A stretch of 64,000 nucleotides of DNA, taken from contig JAOVFP010000006.1 of NCBI GenBank assembly GCA_025738555.1, positions 5,270,001-5,334,000 on the forward strand, given 5' to 3'. This document shows positions 47,774-59,688 of the stretch, piece after piece. The notes under the pieces were generated by a model that worked only from the letters and a program-made list of their open reading frames with translations, did not search any database and was not told the DNA's origin. A program made the translations under genes and the position numbers. The number at the start of each line of letters is the position of its first letter. Within the stretch, counting starts at the first letter, position 1. Source of the stretch: Cyathus striatus. Its lineage: Eukaryota > Basidiomycota > Agaricomycetes > Agaricales > Nidulariaceae.

Positions 47774-50398
47774 CTATAACAAGTTTACACACCGTTTCTT
47801 TGATTTCTCGGACTTGATACCACCACTGTTGATTCTCTTTGCTCCCACAAGTACTGGAAGTGTTTCAACTTGACGAAACACCCAAACCATATCTTCAACA
47901 GCAGACCAAACCTTCTCTGCCGAGTCGTCTGGTACGTTCTGAAGTGCAGACACCCACCATGACAAAGACATAACGACACAGCATATACCTAATGGACCAC
48001 CACGAAACAGCGACCCCCATACGGCACCTTCCGGGGGGATGGATCTAGTAAGTGATCCATTTTTGGAAACACGCCAGCTCGGTTGAATTGCCATCCACCA
48101 AGCTATCCACGCGGAACCGAATTTTGCCACAGTTATATTTGGTATAACTGAAGCACTTCGGCGATGCTGGATCCACCAGGAGATTTCTGCAGGGCGGTTG
48201 GCAGGAGGAAATGACTAATATTATAGGTAAGTTTCCGCATAATGTGTCTGAAGATTACTTACTAGTATACCTGGCTTCTTAAGCTCGAATTTCTTCCATT
48301 CAGCTATCAGTGCTTCCCAGCGTGGGTCTGAAGAAACTGCGTGTAGATACTCTACATACAACTGTGCGTAGTCAGGCAATGAGCTGATGTCCCCTCCTGG
48401 GCTATTAATAGTTGGACTTCCAGTATTTAGCGATGACATGTTGCAACTGGAAATGGCATACTTAAAGATACTTACCTCTCTTGTAGACTATGGCTGTTAC
48501 GCGCCGCACTGGATAGACATGAATGAATCATACATACAATGAATAAAGACGAAGACTTACTTGTCAACAGCATTATTGTGTGCTCTCGGATCAATGTCAG
48601 GTCCGTCACCTTCACTAACGCCTCCTGCCTCAGTGACAGCTGCATCCGCTCTGCAGAGATAAGTGATAAATGAGGTATACATTAATGAATTATCGTGAAG
48701 ACTAACATGCCAGCTACAGTACTGGGGCTGTCACCTTCACTAATATCATTTGCTTCAGCCGCCACTGAAGCAGCTCTGTGGGATAAGGGCATAGATAAGT
48801 TATATAAATTAAATTACATGAAGACTTACGCTCTAACACTGCTTTCATGCCCTTCAGTGGTACCAGCTTCAGTGCCAGGTTCATTTTCTGTTATGACACC
48901 TGTTTCGGTGACAGCTGCATCACCACTGGTTCTTGACATATCACTGATAAATCAGCTAACAGCGGTAATGAATTGAAAGGATACTTACTTGTTTGCCCCA
49001 TGTTTAGATCTGTTAGGACCCACCCTACTTGAATTATTTGACTTGCGTAATTTGACCACCTTCTGTGGCTTTGCTTTCTGTGGCCTCACCTTCCTGCCAT
49101 TTTTAGCGAGACTTGGCAGTCGGTTAGGATCATTACCCGAGCCTCCCAGCAACTGCGCAAGAAACCTGTTATTTTCGGCAATGTTGGCGTTCCTATCAGC
49201 TTCATATCTGGGCAAGCGTTCCCCATCAGATGTCATAACATACTCGACAGGAGGAAGGGTAGGGTTTGGTGGACCCTTGGTATGTCCCGAGTCCTTCTCA
49301 TGCTCGCTGGCTTTAACTTCATTTTCTTCCAGGCTACGTGACTTGCACTCTTCTTCAGCTTTGGTACATTCATCAGTTAGTATTCATAATAAGCTAGAGG
49401 ATGTGGTGCACTTACAGAAGCATTCCAGAAGGTAGTCATCGAATTTGTTGCTAATATCTGCATATTTTTCTTCACCCATCCACTGTCTCCAGGTTAACTT
49501 TTTGTCGTTTCCACCACAGAAGTGATGGCTTAATTGTTAGGTTAGTATTTTAAAGTCAAGCCGATAATGAAAGTTCATGTACACTATAGTTTCTATCTGT
49601 CCACCAGAACGAGGTCGTGGTCCTCCTGCGAAGAGGGTAAAGTTCCATCCGCTCTTCTTTGAAAGCTCAGTAATGATAGATGAAATTGAGAGCGAAAGCT
49701 TTTTGATCCCCCTATAAGTTATGCTCTCTATGAGTACTTTGGATTTCGCATATATTGTTCACTTACTTCTCATACGCCCTGTTACGTCCACTTACACTCT
49801 TGAGGTGATTCTCCCCTATCTTCTCAAGGTAAGCAATGACCTCGTCCTTAGCATTCTTCTCATCTCTTTCGTAGAAATGCTCAACGACCTCCTTTTCGAT
49901 TTCGACATGTGTCCTCTCTGGTTGTGTTCCTTGAGGGAACGAAGCACAATATTCTACCCACCTATCTTCGATGAATGGCTCAAGATAGTCACCATAAAGT
50001 ATATGGTAAACCTGCCATTCTTGAAGTGTTGTATCACCATCGTTTCCTGGCTTCAGGTCTAAGGCACCTCGAGATGTCGCTACAGAGTCCCGAATATAGT
50101 TTCGAATCCAACTACTTAGTTGCTATAATAAAAACAAACCTTTAGTTTATATATGTGGAGTAAACTCGATTGTACATACACTACGTTTCTCTGTCCAAAC
50201 TACCTTCTGTGCGTCCTCTCCAAAATCAGCCTTGTCTTTCATTGTAGGTACAGGCTGACCCCATGTACGTGCCCATTCCATATACATGTTTGCGAACCAT
50301 GCAGTCGTATTGTGGTTTTCTCTTGTGTGGAGATATGCCGGTACTCTCGATTCGAGCCATATCCACTGCCCTGGTGTTGTCCATGATTCCTTGGTCAT
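47774..50398 (-). CDS. E3 cargo gene: tryptophan-rich multi-exon protein of an unnamed Agaricomycete family
   Basis: It starts at the ATG at 50398 (MTKESWTTPGQWIWLESR). The next exons read QLSSWIRNYIRDSVATSRG..., then the block ITELSKKSGWNFTLFAGGPR. After further introns come KKLTWRQWMGEEKY and a charged linker (PPVEYVMTSDGERLPRYEAD). Three short similar exons follow (DAAVTETGVITENE, VAAEANDISEGD, DAAVTEAGGVSEGD). The C-terminal part has ISWWIQHRR, SAWIAWWMAIQPSWR and a GGPLGICCVVMSLSWWVSAL segment, with the stop at 47774. From memory of the pattern, this order recurs in many mushroom genomes as an unnamed protein; its function is unknown. The short similar exons again suggest module duplication. 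It is antiparallel to the transposase. Single exon borders were not all checked, and no internal stop was noticed. Confidence 0.65.
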
Positions 50399-51369
50399 GG
50401 TCAATTATGAAAGTAGTTGAGTCCAATGCTGAGGAGGATGTGGAGAGGAATTATGGTGAACAGAGGGATGTGTGGCTTCTTACGTCGAGACTCGACTATG
50501 CCACGTAGTCTATGTGGCAACTTGGTAAGTGCTGCGAACCCAAGTAAACAGTATTTCAATTGTGGTCCCTATCTTCCTGGTGTGGCATGATATGGTACTG
50601 CAATTTGTGTAGGACTAAACACAATCCAATTATGTGTATAATTTGAATTACGTTTAGTGTTCTGAATTCGAGACTACGACACTGCACACAGGGTCTGAAT
50701 AATGTTGTAAATATTGTGATTCTCTTGATCTTTATAGGGCATGTCTCATATTCATATCCTTGGATAAAGAAAGTAGCTATTATTCTCTAAAATATACAGT
50801 GCAAATAGATCATTTTGAAAGACATACCTTGATCTTGTTGATCATGTTGGCATATCTATGACTTTGGGTGAAAAAGACAACATGTCTTATCCACGTCTCT
50901 GATTGAAGACTTTAGCCATTATGCTCTAAAAATCTACAGTGCAAATCGATCAGATTGAAAGATAGATCAGATTGAAAGACATACCTTGATCTTGTCGCTC
51001 ATGTCGGCGTATCCATGTCTTCGAGTGAAGAAGAGAGCTATCTATTGTGTTGCCATAAATTAAGCTGAGTAATATATCATCATTCTCTAAAGTCCGAGTT
51101 AGTAGTCTAGTGCAGTCTTGAAGAATTGAGAGAGGTCATAAATACAGATAAATATACCATAAACCATAGCTGTTAATCCATCCATGATAATGGAGATTGT
51201 ACAAAGAGGCTAATAGAAGAAGTTAAACAACGAGTAAGTGTGAGCACTGTAGGCAAGAAGTGATGAAAGTATAACCAAGACACGAATCGCGACAGTGGAG
51301 AGTGTAATGTTTGGCTAACACCACCGCACCTCGACTATCTTTAAGTCTGCACTGTGATATGGAAGATAG
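50399..51369. other. E3 spacer with one tandem duplication
   Basis: No gene is seen. A block of about 150 bp containing TACAGTGCAAAT(A/C)GATCA, TTGAAAGACATACCTTGATC and ATGT(T/C)GGC(A/G)TATC occurs twice between about 50780 and 51025. Confidence 0.55.
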
Positions 51370-52364
51370 AAACCCTGCCAACTGTACCATAACGGTTTAC
51401 GGCCATATTTTGAAATCCATTTATGGTACATATTTGAGCCGTAACCATACCGTATGAAGGGTTTTCGAGTCCTTGACGGTACGGTACAGGTGAAAATATG
51501 GCCGTTTATGGCTTTACGGTTTTCCATCTAGCAAAATTTCTCTTTAACGATGGTTTTAACGTTTATCACTTGTGTCTAAGCTATAATGGCAGATAAATTG
51601 TTGTGGTGCTCAGTTATAATTAAATTTAGACTATATCAAATTTAAATGTTATCCAATCGTGTTTTTTTATCAATTGCCCTGAGGTGTAAGTAATTCTTAG
51701 ATCTCGCAAGTGGCAACAGGCATCACACACGAAAAAACACGAAGATCACAAACTTTAGCTCAGCTTTGATGCTGAAACCGTGAGCATCGGAGTATAGATC
51801 AGCCTAGTAGTCAAAACGTAAACTATGGATAATTTGTCTAATGTTCAAAGCATTTTATTCAACCTCACACTGTCAGACAGTATCACTCACAGAGTTGACG
51901 GACTAATATCATTATTTACAAGAAAAGTTGTTAACGAGGCTTAGCTTCCACTGGGGACATTATTAGAAGTAGCTTCTGAGGTAGACTTGTGAAACGGATC
52001 CCGAACTTTCTGGAGCGTCGCTCAAAACCATAGCAGTTACTATGAAGCAGTTGTAACTTGTACTCACTATATTACTGACCAAAGCAAAGACATACATTTG
52101 TCTTTTTTAAAAAAAAATTCATGCACATGTTAAGAACACGAATGGGTGAAAGACAGTAAAATAATTGACTTGGAGCTCGACGGAGAGAAAGTGTTTGAGC
52201 CAATCAAATAGGGCCGTAAACAGCATTACGGGACGGTCACCGACAGGTGAATACCGTACCGTACTCGTACCGTCTGGTCGAGTTCCTGAACCTCTTATGG
52301 GACAGTATCCGTGAGCACAGTAACCATACCATAGCTGTTTTTACGGTTACGGGTGGCAGCCCTA
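51370..52364. mobile_element. Degraded hAT-like non-autonomous element nested in E3
   Basis: The right end, inverted, reads TAGGGCTGCCACCCGTAACC. The left end has ACCCTGCCAACTGTACC. Inside each end are CCGTACCGTA/TACGGTACGG words (51390-51530 and 52200-52350). The design is like the element at 2020-3241, but the left terminus is decayed and I find no matching 8-bp flanks. There is no coding capacity. Confidence 0.6.
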
Positions 52365-54030
52365 AGGCAACCTTGGTGAAAGTTCAAACCCACGTCATCA
52401 ATGAACTCAGATAGTATGTATGTACAATTGCAATTGGGGAAGTATAGTAATGAAAGAGAGAATAAAAGAGAGATGGAAGGTAGAAAGGGGTTTGACATCA
52501 CAACGCACACTTACGGCGTACGCATCAAAGCACGCATCAAGGGTCATCGAAGTGCTTTATTTTTTTATTTTTATTTTTTTAAATCCTGTATTTAATGTCG
52601 GTAATGGGAAGCCATGTCTCGACAGTGTAGCGTCTACCTAGCAGTAGGTAAGTGCAAAGCTAATGAGTATAGTACTAGTAAGTGTATGTATTTAACATCG
52701 GCCTTAATATGAATAACTCGGGATGTCTGCACGAGGCAGGACACCATGAGGGTTGGATGATGTGACCAGTGGCCAGTGTGTCGAATTGTGTTGTTCCGGG
52801 TGCAAGTCATTGGGTGTGCGTCAGAGTAAATGAAAGCAGTAGAGATTCCCTCCCCTATTCTGAACCCATCGCTGCTCCTAATCTTCGCCATCGTCTGGTG
52901 GTTTCCATTGTGGTATGGTGCCTAGTGTCTATTTGAGCTGGCTGGTCGCGTTAACATACTCAGCGAGATCTGAGAGGTTCGTCAGATCTGTGAGGATCTT
53001 GCTGAGGGTGATGTCTCTTCGTCCTCATTTGGCGTATCGTGCCAGCAGCGGTTTACGGTATTCGGCATAGGCTAGGCAGCATAGTAGTGCCTAACGTTAA
53101 TATCGCTCCCCACCGCAAGTGTGCTCCGTCGCATGGAAAACCAACTAGTTATGTTGAGGGGAAACTGAGACCGAGGAAGTTACGAAGGTGACAATATTGT
53201 GGTCTGTGGAGAGGATTCGTAAATATATCAGAGATATTGTCTTTAGAAGGGGCGTATGAGAGTGCAAGTGATTGGTCTTGAACTCGTTCCTTGCTGTAAC
53301 TTACCAGGATTCAATCCAAGTGCAAGTGCAAGTGAAAGCGGTGTGCGTTGGGAGGTGGTGGGAGTTCCTGTTGATTTACAAGAGTCAACATGATGAGACG
53401 CACTTCAAGCTGCACATACAAAAAAGGAACCACCCAGCTAGGATCAAACGTATCCATATTGAATGGAAATGGCGTATAGGGGTGAGGAGGAGGGTGATCA
53501 GAGTCAAATTTGCATGTCTGTGGTTGTGGTGTAGCATGTTAAGCAAGAGGTGCACGAGAGAAATGTGCCAGCACGAAGGGCTCAGGGCTCAGGTTCAGGT
53601 GTCGAGGAGATGACTTTAGTAAGAGTAGAAAAAGTGAAGAGAAAGTTACCAGTTTACTATGTAGAAACAACATCTAGTAGCAGTGTACATGCGGTGCAGT
53701 TGACCTCTAACCACCAGCTATCAGTGAATGTTGGAAACGGAAGAATAGTTGCAGGTGGACATCGGTGAGGTGAGGTTGGGATACGGGGCAGCTGAGGGTT
53801 GGCATTGAATGTTGGCAGGCTGCTCGTGTGTGTGAGAAGCAATGTGAAAGGTTTGGACTAATGCAATGTTGACATGTGCTGACAGGTGTAATGACAGGTA
53901 GAATTTTACGTATGTATGCAGTTTGTGCATTCTAGATCACGAAAGCAACACTAATATAGCTATCAGCCGCATGTAGCACTATTATTATAGCTATTGATTG
54001 CATGCCTCAACCACATGCTACATGCGTGCA
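52365..54030. other. E3 spacer upstream of the transposase, no gene seen
   Basis: Several frames of 60-113 codons are present (for example 53272-53613), with no motif or splicing support. It may include upstream control sequence of the transposase gene. Confidence 0.5.
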
Positions 54031-54034
54031 ACAC

Positions 54035-54042
54035 TATATATA
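54035..54042 (+). promoter_or_regulatory. Candidate TATA box of the E3 transposase
   Basis: TATATATA lies 74 bp before the ATG at 54116, a usual distance for a fungal TATA box with a short leader. This is a position-only argument. Confidence 0.45.
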
Positions 54043-54115
54043 CTATACATGTCAGAACTTCACATAAGTACAGTTCCAAACTCTAACTTTCACTGCTCAG
54101 CGCGATTGCCGCAAC

Positions 54116-57100
54116 ATGTCTCGGAAGCGACATCATGATGGTTCCCCAATAGCCGAAACATCGAACACTAACCAGAAGCGGTCACGGCGTGGATCAATTG
54201 TCATAACGACAACTACAAGTTCGATCCAGTTCCGAACAGTTGTGCGTCCTCGAACATCAACACGTCATAATAGCACTGGAGATATGTCCAATCAATCAAA
54301 TCAGGAACCAAGTACCTCACATAGAACATCTCGTATTACATCAGTTACAATTGAGGACAATAATGGAAAGAGAATATTAAAGAAGGAGTCACAGAGGGAG
54401 CGCAAAGTTGAAAATACTCGAAATGTGGAAATAACAACACAGAATGCAGACCAATTGTCTCACTTACATGAAAACCAGTGCCATGACAATGAAGAACAAT
54501 TACCTCAACTACATGAAAGCTGGTGCCATGATAATGAAGACTCCACTCCAGTTATGCAAAACCCAGACTCAACTTTTAAAGCAAAGTGGAAGCGAAATCA
54601 AAAGTCTGCGGTTAGAATATAATCATTAATGTGATGACTTTCCCTGAGCTAATCTAACTAATTTTGTAGGAAAAGCTAAAAGAATGGACAAAATATCAGG
54701 ATGAATTGCTAGATGAGCTCCTTCACCATGATGGCAAGGGTGATTATGCAAGTGAAGACAAATGTGCAGTATGCAAAAAAGAAAATGGATTCTATAAATG
54801 CAAAGATTGTTTCTATGGTGGTTTATTGCAATGCAGAAAATGTATCATAAAAGGACATGCACAGTTACCACTTCATCGAATTGAGGTGAGATAAAATCCC
54901 ATAATTAATTTAATAATATATCTAAATTAGAGTTAAAACTATCTAGAAATGGAATAACTTTTACTTTGAAAAGGACTCCTTAAAAAATCTTGGACTTCAT
55001 ATTCAACTTGAACATGGGGGGTCAATTTGTTCAAACCCAGCTGGTAATGCCTTTGAGTTAGTAGTTGTTGATACTACTGGGCTTCATCATGTTTCAGTAT
55101 CATTCTGTGATTGTGGAACAAAAATAATTCCTAAATATGCACAACTGATGCGTGCTGGTTGGTTTCCAGCAAGCTTTGTTAGGCCTCAAACTGTTTTCAC
55201 ATTTGACTGTCTTGATACATTTCAAGAACTTACATTTCAAGCAAAGACTACTCTATATGACTGGTACCACACACTTTGTCGAAAAACTGACAAATGCAAA
55301 CTTGAAGGTGAAATAGTATGTGCATTTTGCTAATTTTTAATAAAATATGGATACTAATACTGTAAATTGTAGAACCACTATAATGAATTTAGACTTGTCA
55401 TGAGGATGTGGAGAATTCTGTTTATGTGCAAAAGAGGTGGTAGAGGTCAATATACTGAAGGAATTTCAGGCACAAAGGAAGGAGAATTAACAGTTGAGTG
55501 TCCTGCATGTCCACACCCAGGTAAAAACCTTCCAGACAACTGGGAAAATGAAAGATTATTGAAGTAAGTGAAATTTTATTATATTTGTTGTAAGTGACTT
55601 AAGCACCAAATTCAAGGTACCTGTACATTATGTATTTGGCTGTTGATGCTAACTTCAAGTTGAGCTGTAAGGATCGTGGTATTCAGGACATAGAGCTTAT
55701 GCCAGGTTGGGGTCCATATGTTGAAGAGAAGAACTATCAAAATCATCTTAAATATCATGTTCACAATTCTGAAGTATGTGTCATTTTTTATTATATACAA
55801 CACTGTTCTTATACATCTAGTAGATCAACACTTGTGATTCACAGCATGATGCAATTCTTCAGGCAGGAATATGTTCAGCTCCAGGACATTCTGTAACTGG
55901 AACAGCTCTTGTAATATGTTCAAGACATACCTTAATTCGACAAAATGGTGCAGGTGATTTGCAAAAGGGAGAAAGGTATGAAATAATAATAATTAATATC
56001 ATCTCATAAATAATATATTCTCTAATAGATATAATAATATTGACTATGTTGTGCTCTCAACTCTTATTGGTGTCAATCTTCCATGGATAGTGATCACTTA
56101 TGACATTGGATGTCAATGGTCAAAAAATTTGAGAAAAAGAATTGAAGCATATCCTGAATCTATGAGAGTATCCTCTGATACAAAAATTGATGTTGGTGTT
56201 CCTTCTTGGCATATAAATGGCCATGGAAGTTCATGCCGAAGCACCTTTGCTCTAGCATACATGCCTGGAGCTGGCCGAACTTGTGGAGAAGAAGTTGAAA
56301 CCACTTGGTCTAGTAGTAATCAACTTCGTCCAAGCACACGTGAAATGGGATCAGCTTCTCGACATGAAGTATTGAATGACCAATGGAATGCTTGGAATGC
56401 TCAAAAGATTTTTGGATTGTGTTAGTAGATTTATTCTAGATCTTAAATATATTACTAAATTTAGATTTACAGGTAAACATTTTCCTAAGAAATATAAGGA
56501 AGCAGTTACAATGAGTGAAAAACACAGAGTTCTCTTTGAAAAATTTCACAGCACATTTAATCCAATCATTACAGCAAAATGGGAATCTGAAATTATAGCA
56601 TGGAATATAAACCACAATAATATTAATCCATATGATGAACCAGAGTGCAGTAAGTTATTCTCATTAAAAAAAACTTCGCTGATATTTTGTAGCAACAACT
56701 TTGCAAGATGTTAGACTTGAACTAACTCGAGAAGAAATTGCATCTACTATGAAAGGAATTATTACTAAACACAAAATAACTATAACTAAACTTTTAATGC
56801 TTGGACTTGAACTTGAAGAACTACAGTAGGTTGGAATCTATAATTAAGCATATGTTACTTATATTGTTTCTTAGACATTTGCTTAAGCTTGAGGTTGTGA
56901 ATGTAGAAAATAAATTGGTGTCAAAGGATTTAGCTGATCTTCAAGACAAGCAAATAGCTCTTGCAACAAAAATTCATAAATGGCAAGAAGTTCAATTAAC
57001 ATACATGCCAGAAGTTAAATATCTATTATAAATTGATAAGAGATCAATTAAAATTGAGTTGATTCCATTATATCTTCCTTCAGGACTTACAATGGAATTG

Positions 57101-58036
57101 CGAGGTGCTTTATCAAATAAAAATATTGCAAAATCAGAATTGAGACTTCGACTGGCACAGGCAGAAGATTCACTAGCAAATATTCGGCATTACCTTCGCA
57201 TGATTTCAACATTATGTCAGTTTAAGAAATCAAATACATCTGGTACAGGGAATGGGCCAAATACTCGTATAAGAGATACAATTAAGCGATATCAAGATAA
57301 ATCACAGCTTTATGCTGACTGCTACAGAAGGGCACGTATAGCAATTCAAGCACTAGATCCAAATGGAAACTGGCAGTCACGTTTGCTTGAGCTCAAAACT
57401 GAGCATATTAATGGACCTGGAAAAGATGCAGATGATACATCTAGTAGTGGGCGATTTGAAATGTCATGGATTTGGTTAATGCCTCGACTATCATTCAATG
57501 GAAATAATAATGATGAAAATGAATATCTCAAAATTGAATGGGCAAAGTCACGTGCAAGGAGAGACAGATGGCATGAGGAAGTACTCATTCTTAGAGAGGA
57601 GATGCAACGAACTATTCTATACTTTGAGTGGAAGGAGAGATGGTGGAGAAGTATAACAAATATCAGAGACTACAATAATAATGTAGGACCAGATATTAAA
57701 CAAGGAGTTATGGCATATGCCTTGAAACAAGCTTCACTTTGTAGAAGGTTGGCACACAAGTGTGCAGAACATTGGCTTCCTATTTTACAAAGAGACAATT
57801 ATACTCCTGAATGGGCAGAAAGATATCTTATATCAGTTGGTTCAATGTCAGAAAGTAATGAGGAAGATAATAGTGAAGAGAATGAAAGTGACTGGCAGGA
57901 AGAACAGAATGAAGATATGGATGAAGATCTGGATCAATCTGATTTGCCTTCTGATACTTTGTCAATTGCAGATAGTGATGGTGAGGACTTTAGTGATAAT
58001 GAAGATTGGATTGGACAGGGTGATGATGATTGTTAA
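54116..58036 (+). CDS. KDZ transposase with CxC2 cysteine cluster, ten exons, one in-frame TAA
   Basis: Exons join in frame as 54116-54610, 54670-54885, 54947-55315, 55373-55563, 55617-55773, 55845-55975, 56029-56420, 56473-56649, 56693-56825 and 56875-58036, all GT-AG. The N-terminus is basic and Ser/Thr-rich. A CxC2-type zinc cluster lies at about residues 197-235 (KCAVCKK, CKDC, CRKC, GHAQLPLH). The KDZ core follows: AVDANF (D434), SAPGHSVTGT, TYDIGCQW (D545) and CGEEVETTWSSSNQ (E607/608) are the expected acidic motifs. LADLQDKQIAL...VQLTYMPEV, then PLYLPSGL, SGTGNGPNTR, LDPNGNWQSRL and EWAKSRARRDRWHEEV complete the family order. The tail is very acidic. Codon 806 is TAA (57029-57031), between YMPEV and PLYLPS. 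The frame is otherwise open to 58036, so the full protein would be 1140 residues. The catalytic core precedes the stop, so partial activity is conceivable. No intron that removes the TAA fits the frame. Confidence 0.93.
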
Positions 58037-58199
58037 AAGATCCAAAATGATGAAATGTATAATAATATAGATTAGCATGTATTTCATGTGTAAAAGAGTT
58101 GCCAACAATTTAAAGTAAATTTAGATGCTAGAATTAGAGCTGCTGACAATTTGAGGTAAATTTAGATGCTGGAATCAACCACTCTAACCATTCACTATT

Positions 58200-59595
58200 A
58201 ATTTAAATAATAAGTCAATGATAGCATATGATCACCATATTATAATAGGTATATAGTAGTAATATACACTTTAAAGTAAACAATAATTGCATATAATCAT
58301 CATATTATAATAAGCCTGCAGTAGTAATATTCACTTGAAAGTAAAAAATGATTGCATATGATCACCATTTACAATAGGCCTACAGTAGTAAAATTCACTT
58401 CAAAGTTACCAATGATTGCATATGATCACTATTTATAATAGGCCCACAGTAGTAATACTCAGTTAAATTCAACAATGATTGTATATGATCACTATTTATA
58501 ACAAGTCTATGGTAGTAAAATTCACTTCAAAGTTAATGATTGCATATGATCATCATTTATAATAGTCCTATAGTATTAATATACACCAAAAACTAATCAA
58601 TAATTGCATAGGATCACCATATTATAATAGACCTATAGTAGTAATATACACTTCAAATTACCAATGATTGCATATGATCACCATTTATAATAAGTCTACA
58701 GTAGTAATATACGCTTCAAATAACCAATGATTGCATATGATCACCATTTATAATAAGCCTACAGTAGTAATATACACTTCAAATTACCAATGATTGCATA
58801 TGATCACCATTTATAATAAGCCTACAGTAGTAATATACACTTCAAATTACCAATGATTGCATATGATCATCATTTATAATAGTCCAATAGTATTAATATA
58901 CACCAAAAACTAACCAATAATTGCATAGGATCACCATATTATAATAGACCTATAGTAGTAATATACACTTCAAATTACCAATGATTGCATATGATCACCA
59001 TTTATAATAAGTCTACAGTAGTAATATACGCTTCAAATCACCAATGATTGCATATGATCACCATTTATAATAAGCCTACAGTAGTAATATACACTTCAAA
59101 TTACCAATGATTGCATATGATCATCATTTATAATAGTCCTATAGTATTAATATACACCAAAAACTAATCAATAATTGCATAGGATCACCATATTATAATA
59201 GACCTATAGTAGTAATATACACTTCAAATTACCAATGATTGCATATGATCACCATTTATATTAAGTCTACAGTAGTAATATACGCTTCAAATCACCAATG
59301 ATTGCATATGATCACCATTTATAATAAGCTTACAGTAGTAATATACACTTCAAATTACCAATGATTGCATATGATTACCATTTATAATAAGCCTACAGTA
59401 GTAATATACACTTCAAATTACCAATGATTGCATATGATCACCATTTATAATGGGCCTACAGTAGTAATATACACTTCAAATTAACTGATGATTGCATATT
59501 ATCACCATTTATAATAGGCTACAGTAGTAATATACACTTTAAAGTAACCCAATGATTGCATATGATTACCATATAATAATAGACATATTGTTGTT
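58200..59595 (-). repeat. E3 right arm: about twenty-three inverted 62-bp units
   Basis: Units read CCAATGATTGCATATGATCA, then CCATTTATAATA and ACAGTAGTAATATACACTTC, the inverted form of the left arm. Three-unit blocks (around 58600-59300) repeat as higher-order units. Confidence 0.92.
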
Positions 59596-59688
59596 ACATT
59601 AGAAACAGGCAATCATGAGATAGATGATTGCGGCAATCATAAAACACTTCATTTTTATGATCATATTGGCTAACACCACTCTTTCCTC

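Larger units (their letters stand above)
43940..59680. mobile_element. E3: large KDZ DNA transposon, about 15.7 kb, with transposase and one cargo gene
   Basis: The left end reads GAGTGTTATCCAATGTGATC near 43943. The right end, inverted, reads AGTGGTGTTAGCCAATATGA from 59680. Beyond this come palindromic ATGATTGCCGCAATCAT (43981-43997 and its mirror near 59625) and long inverted arrays of a 62-63 bp unit. The 8-bp word CTTTCCTC at 43932-43939 and 59681-59688 is a candidate target duplication. The interior has a cargo gene on the minus strand (47774-50398), a nested hAT-like element (51370-52364) and the KDZ transposase on the plus strand (54116-58036). The transposase belongs to the family expected for such an element, so it is likely the source of mobility, now or in the past. 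Confidence 0.85.

Noticed and set aside
56421..56472. A frameshift in the E3 transposase after QKIFGLC
   Set aside because: A 52-nt GT-AG intron with a TTACTAAAT branch-like site restores the frame exactly.
43940..59680. TET/JBP-type 2-oxoglutarate dioxygenase, known to accompany some KDZ transposons in basidiomycetes
   Set aside because: I looked for an HxD...H-type dioxygenase core in the interiors of E3 and E4 and saw none.
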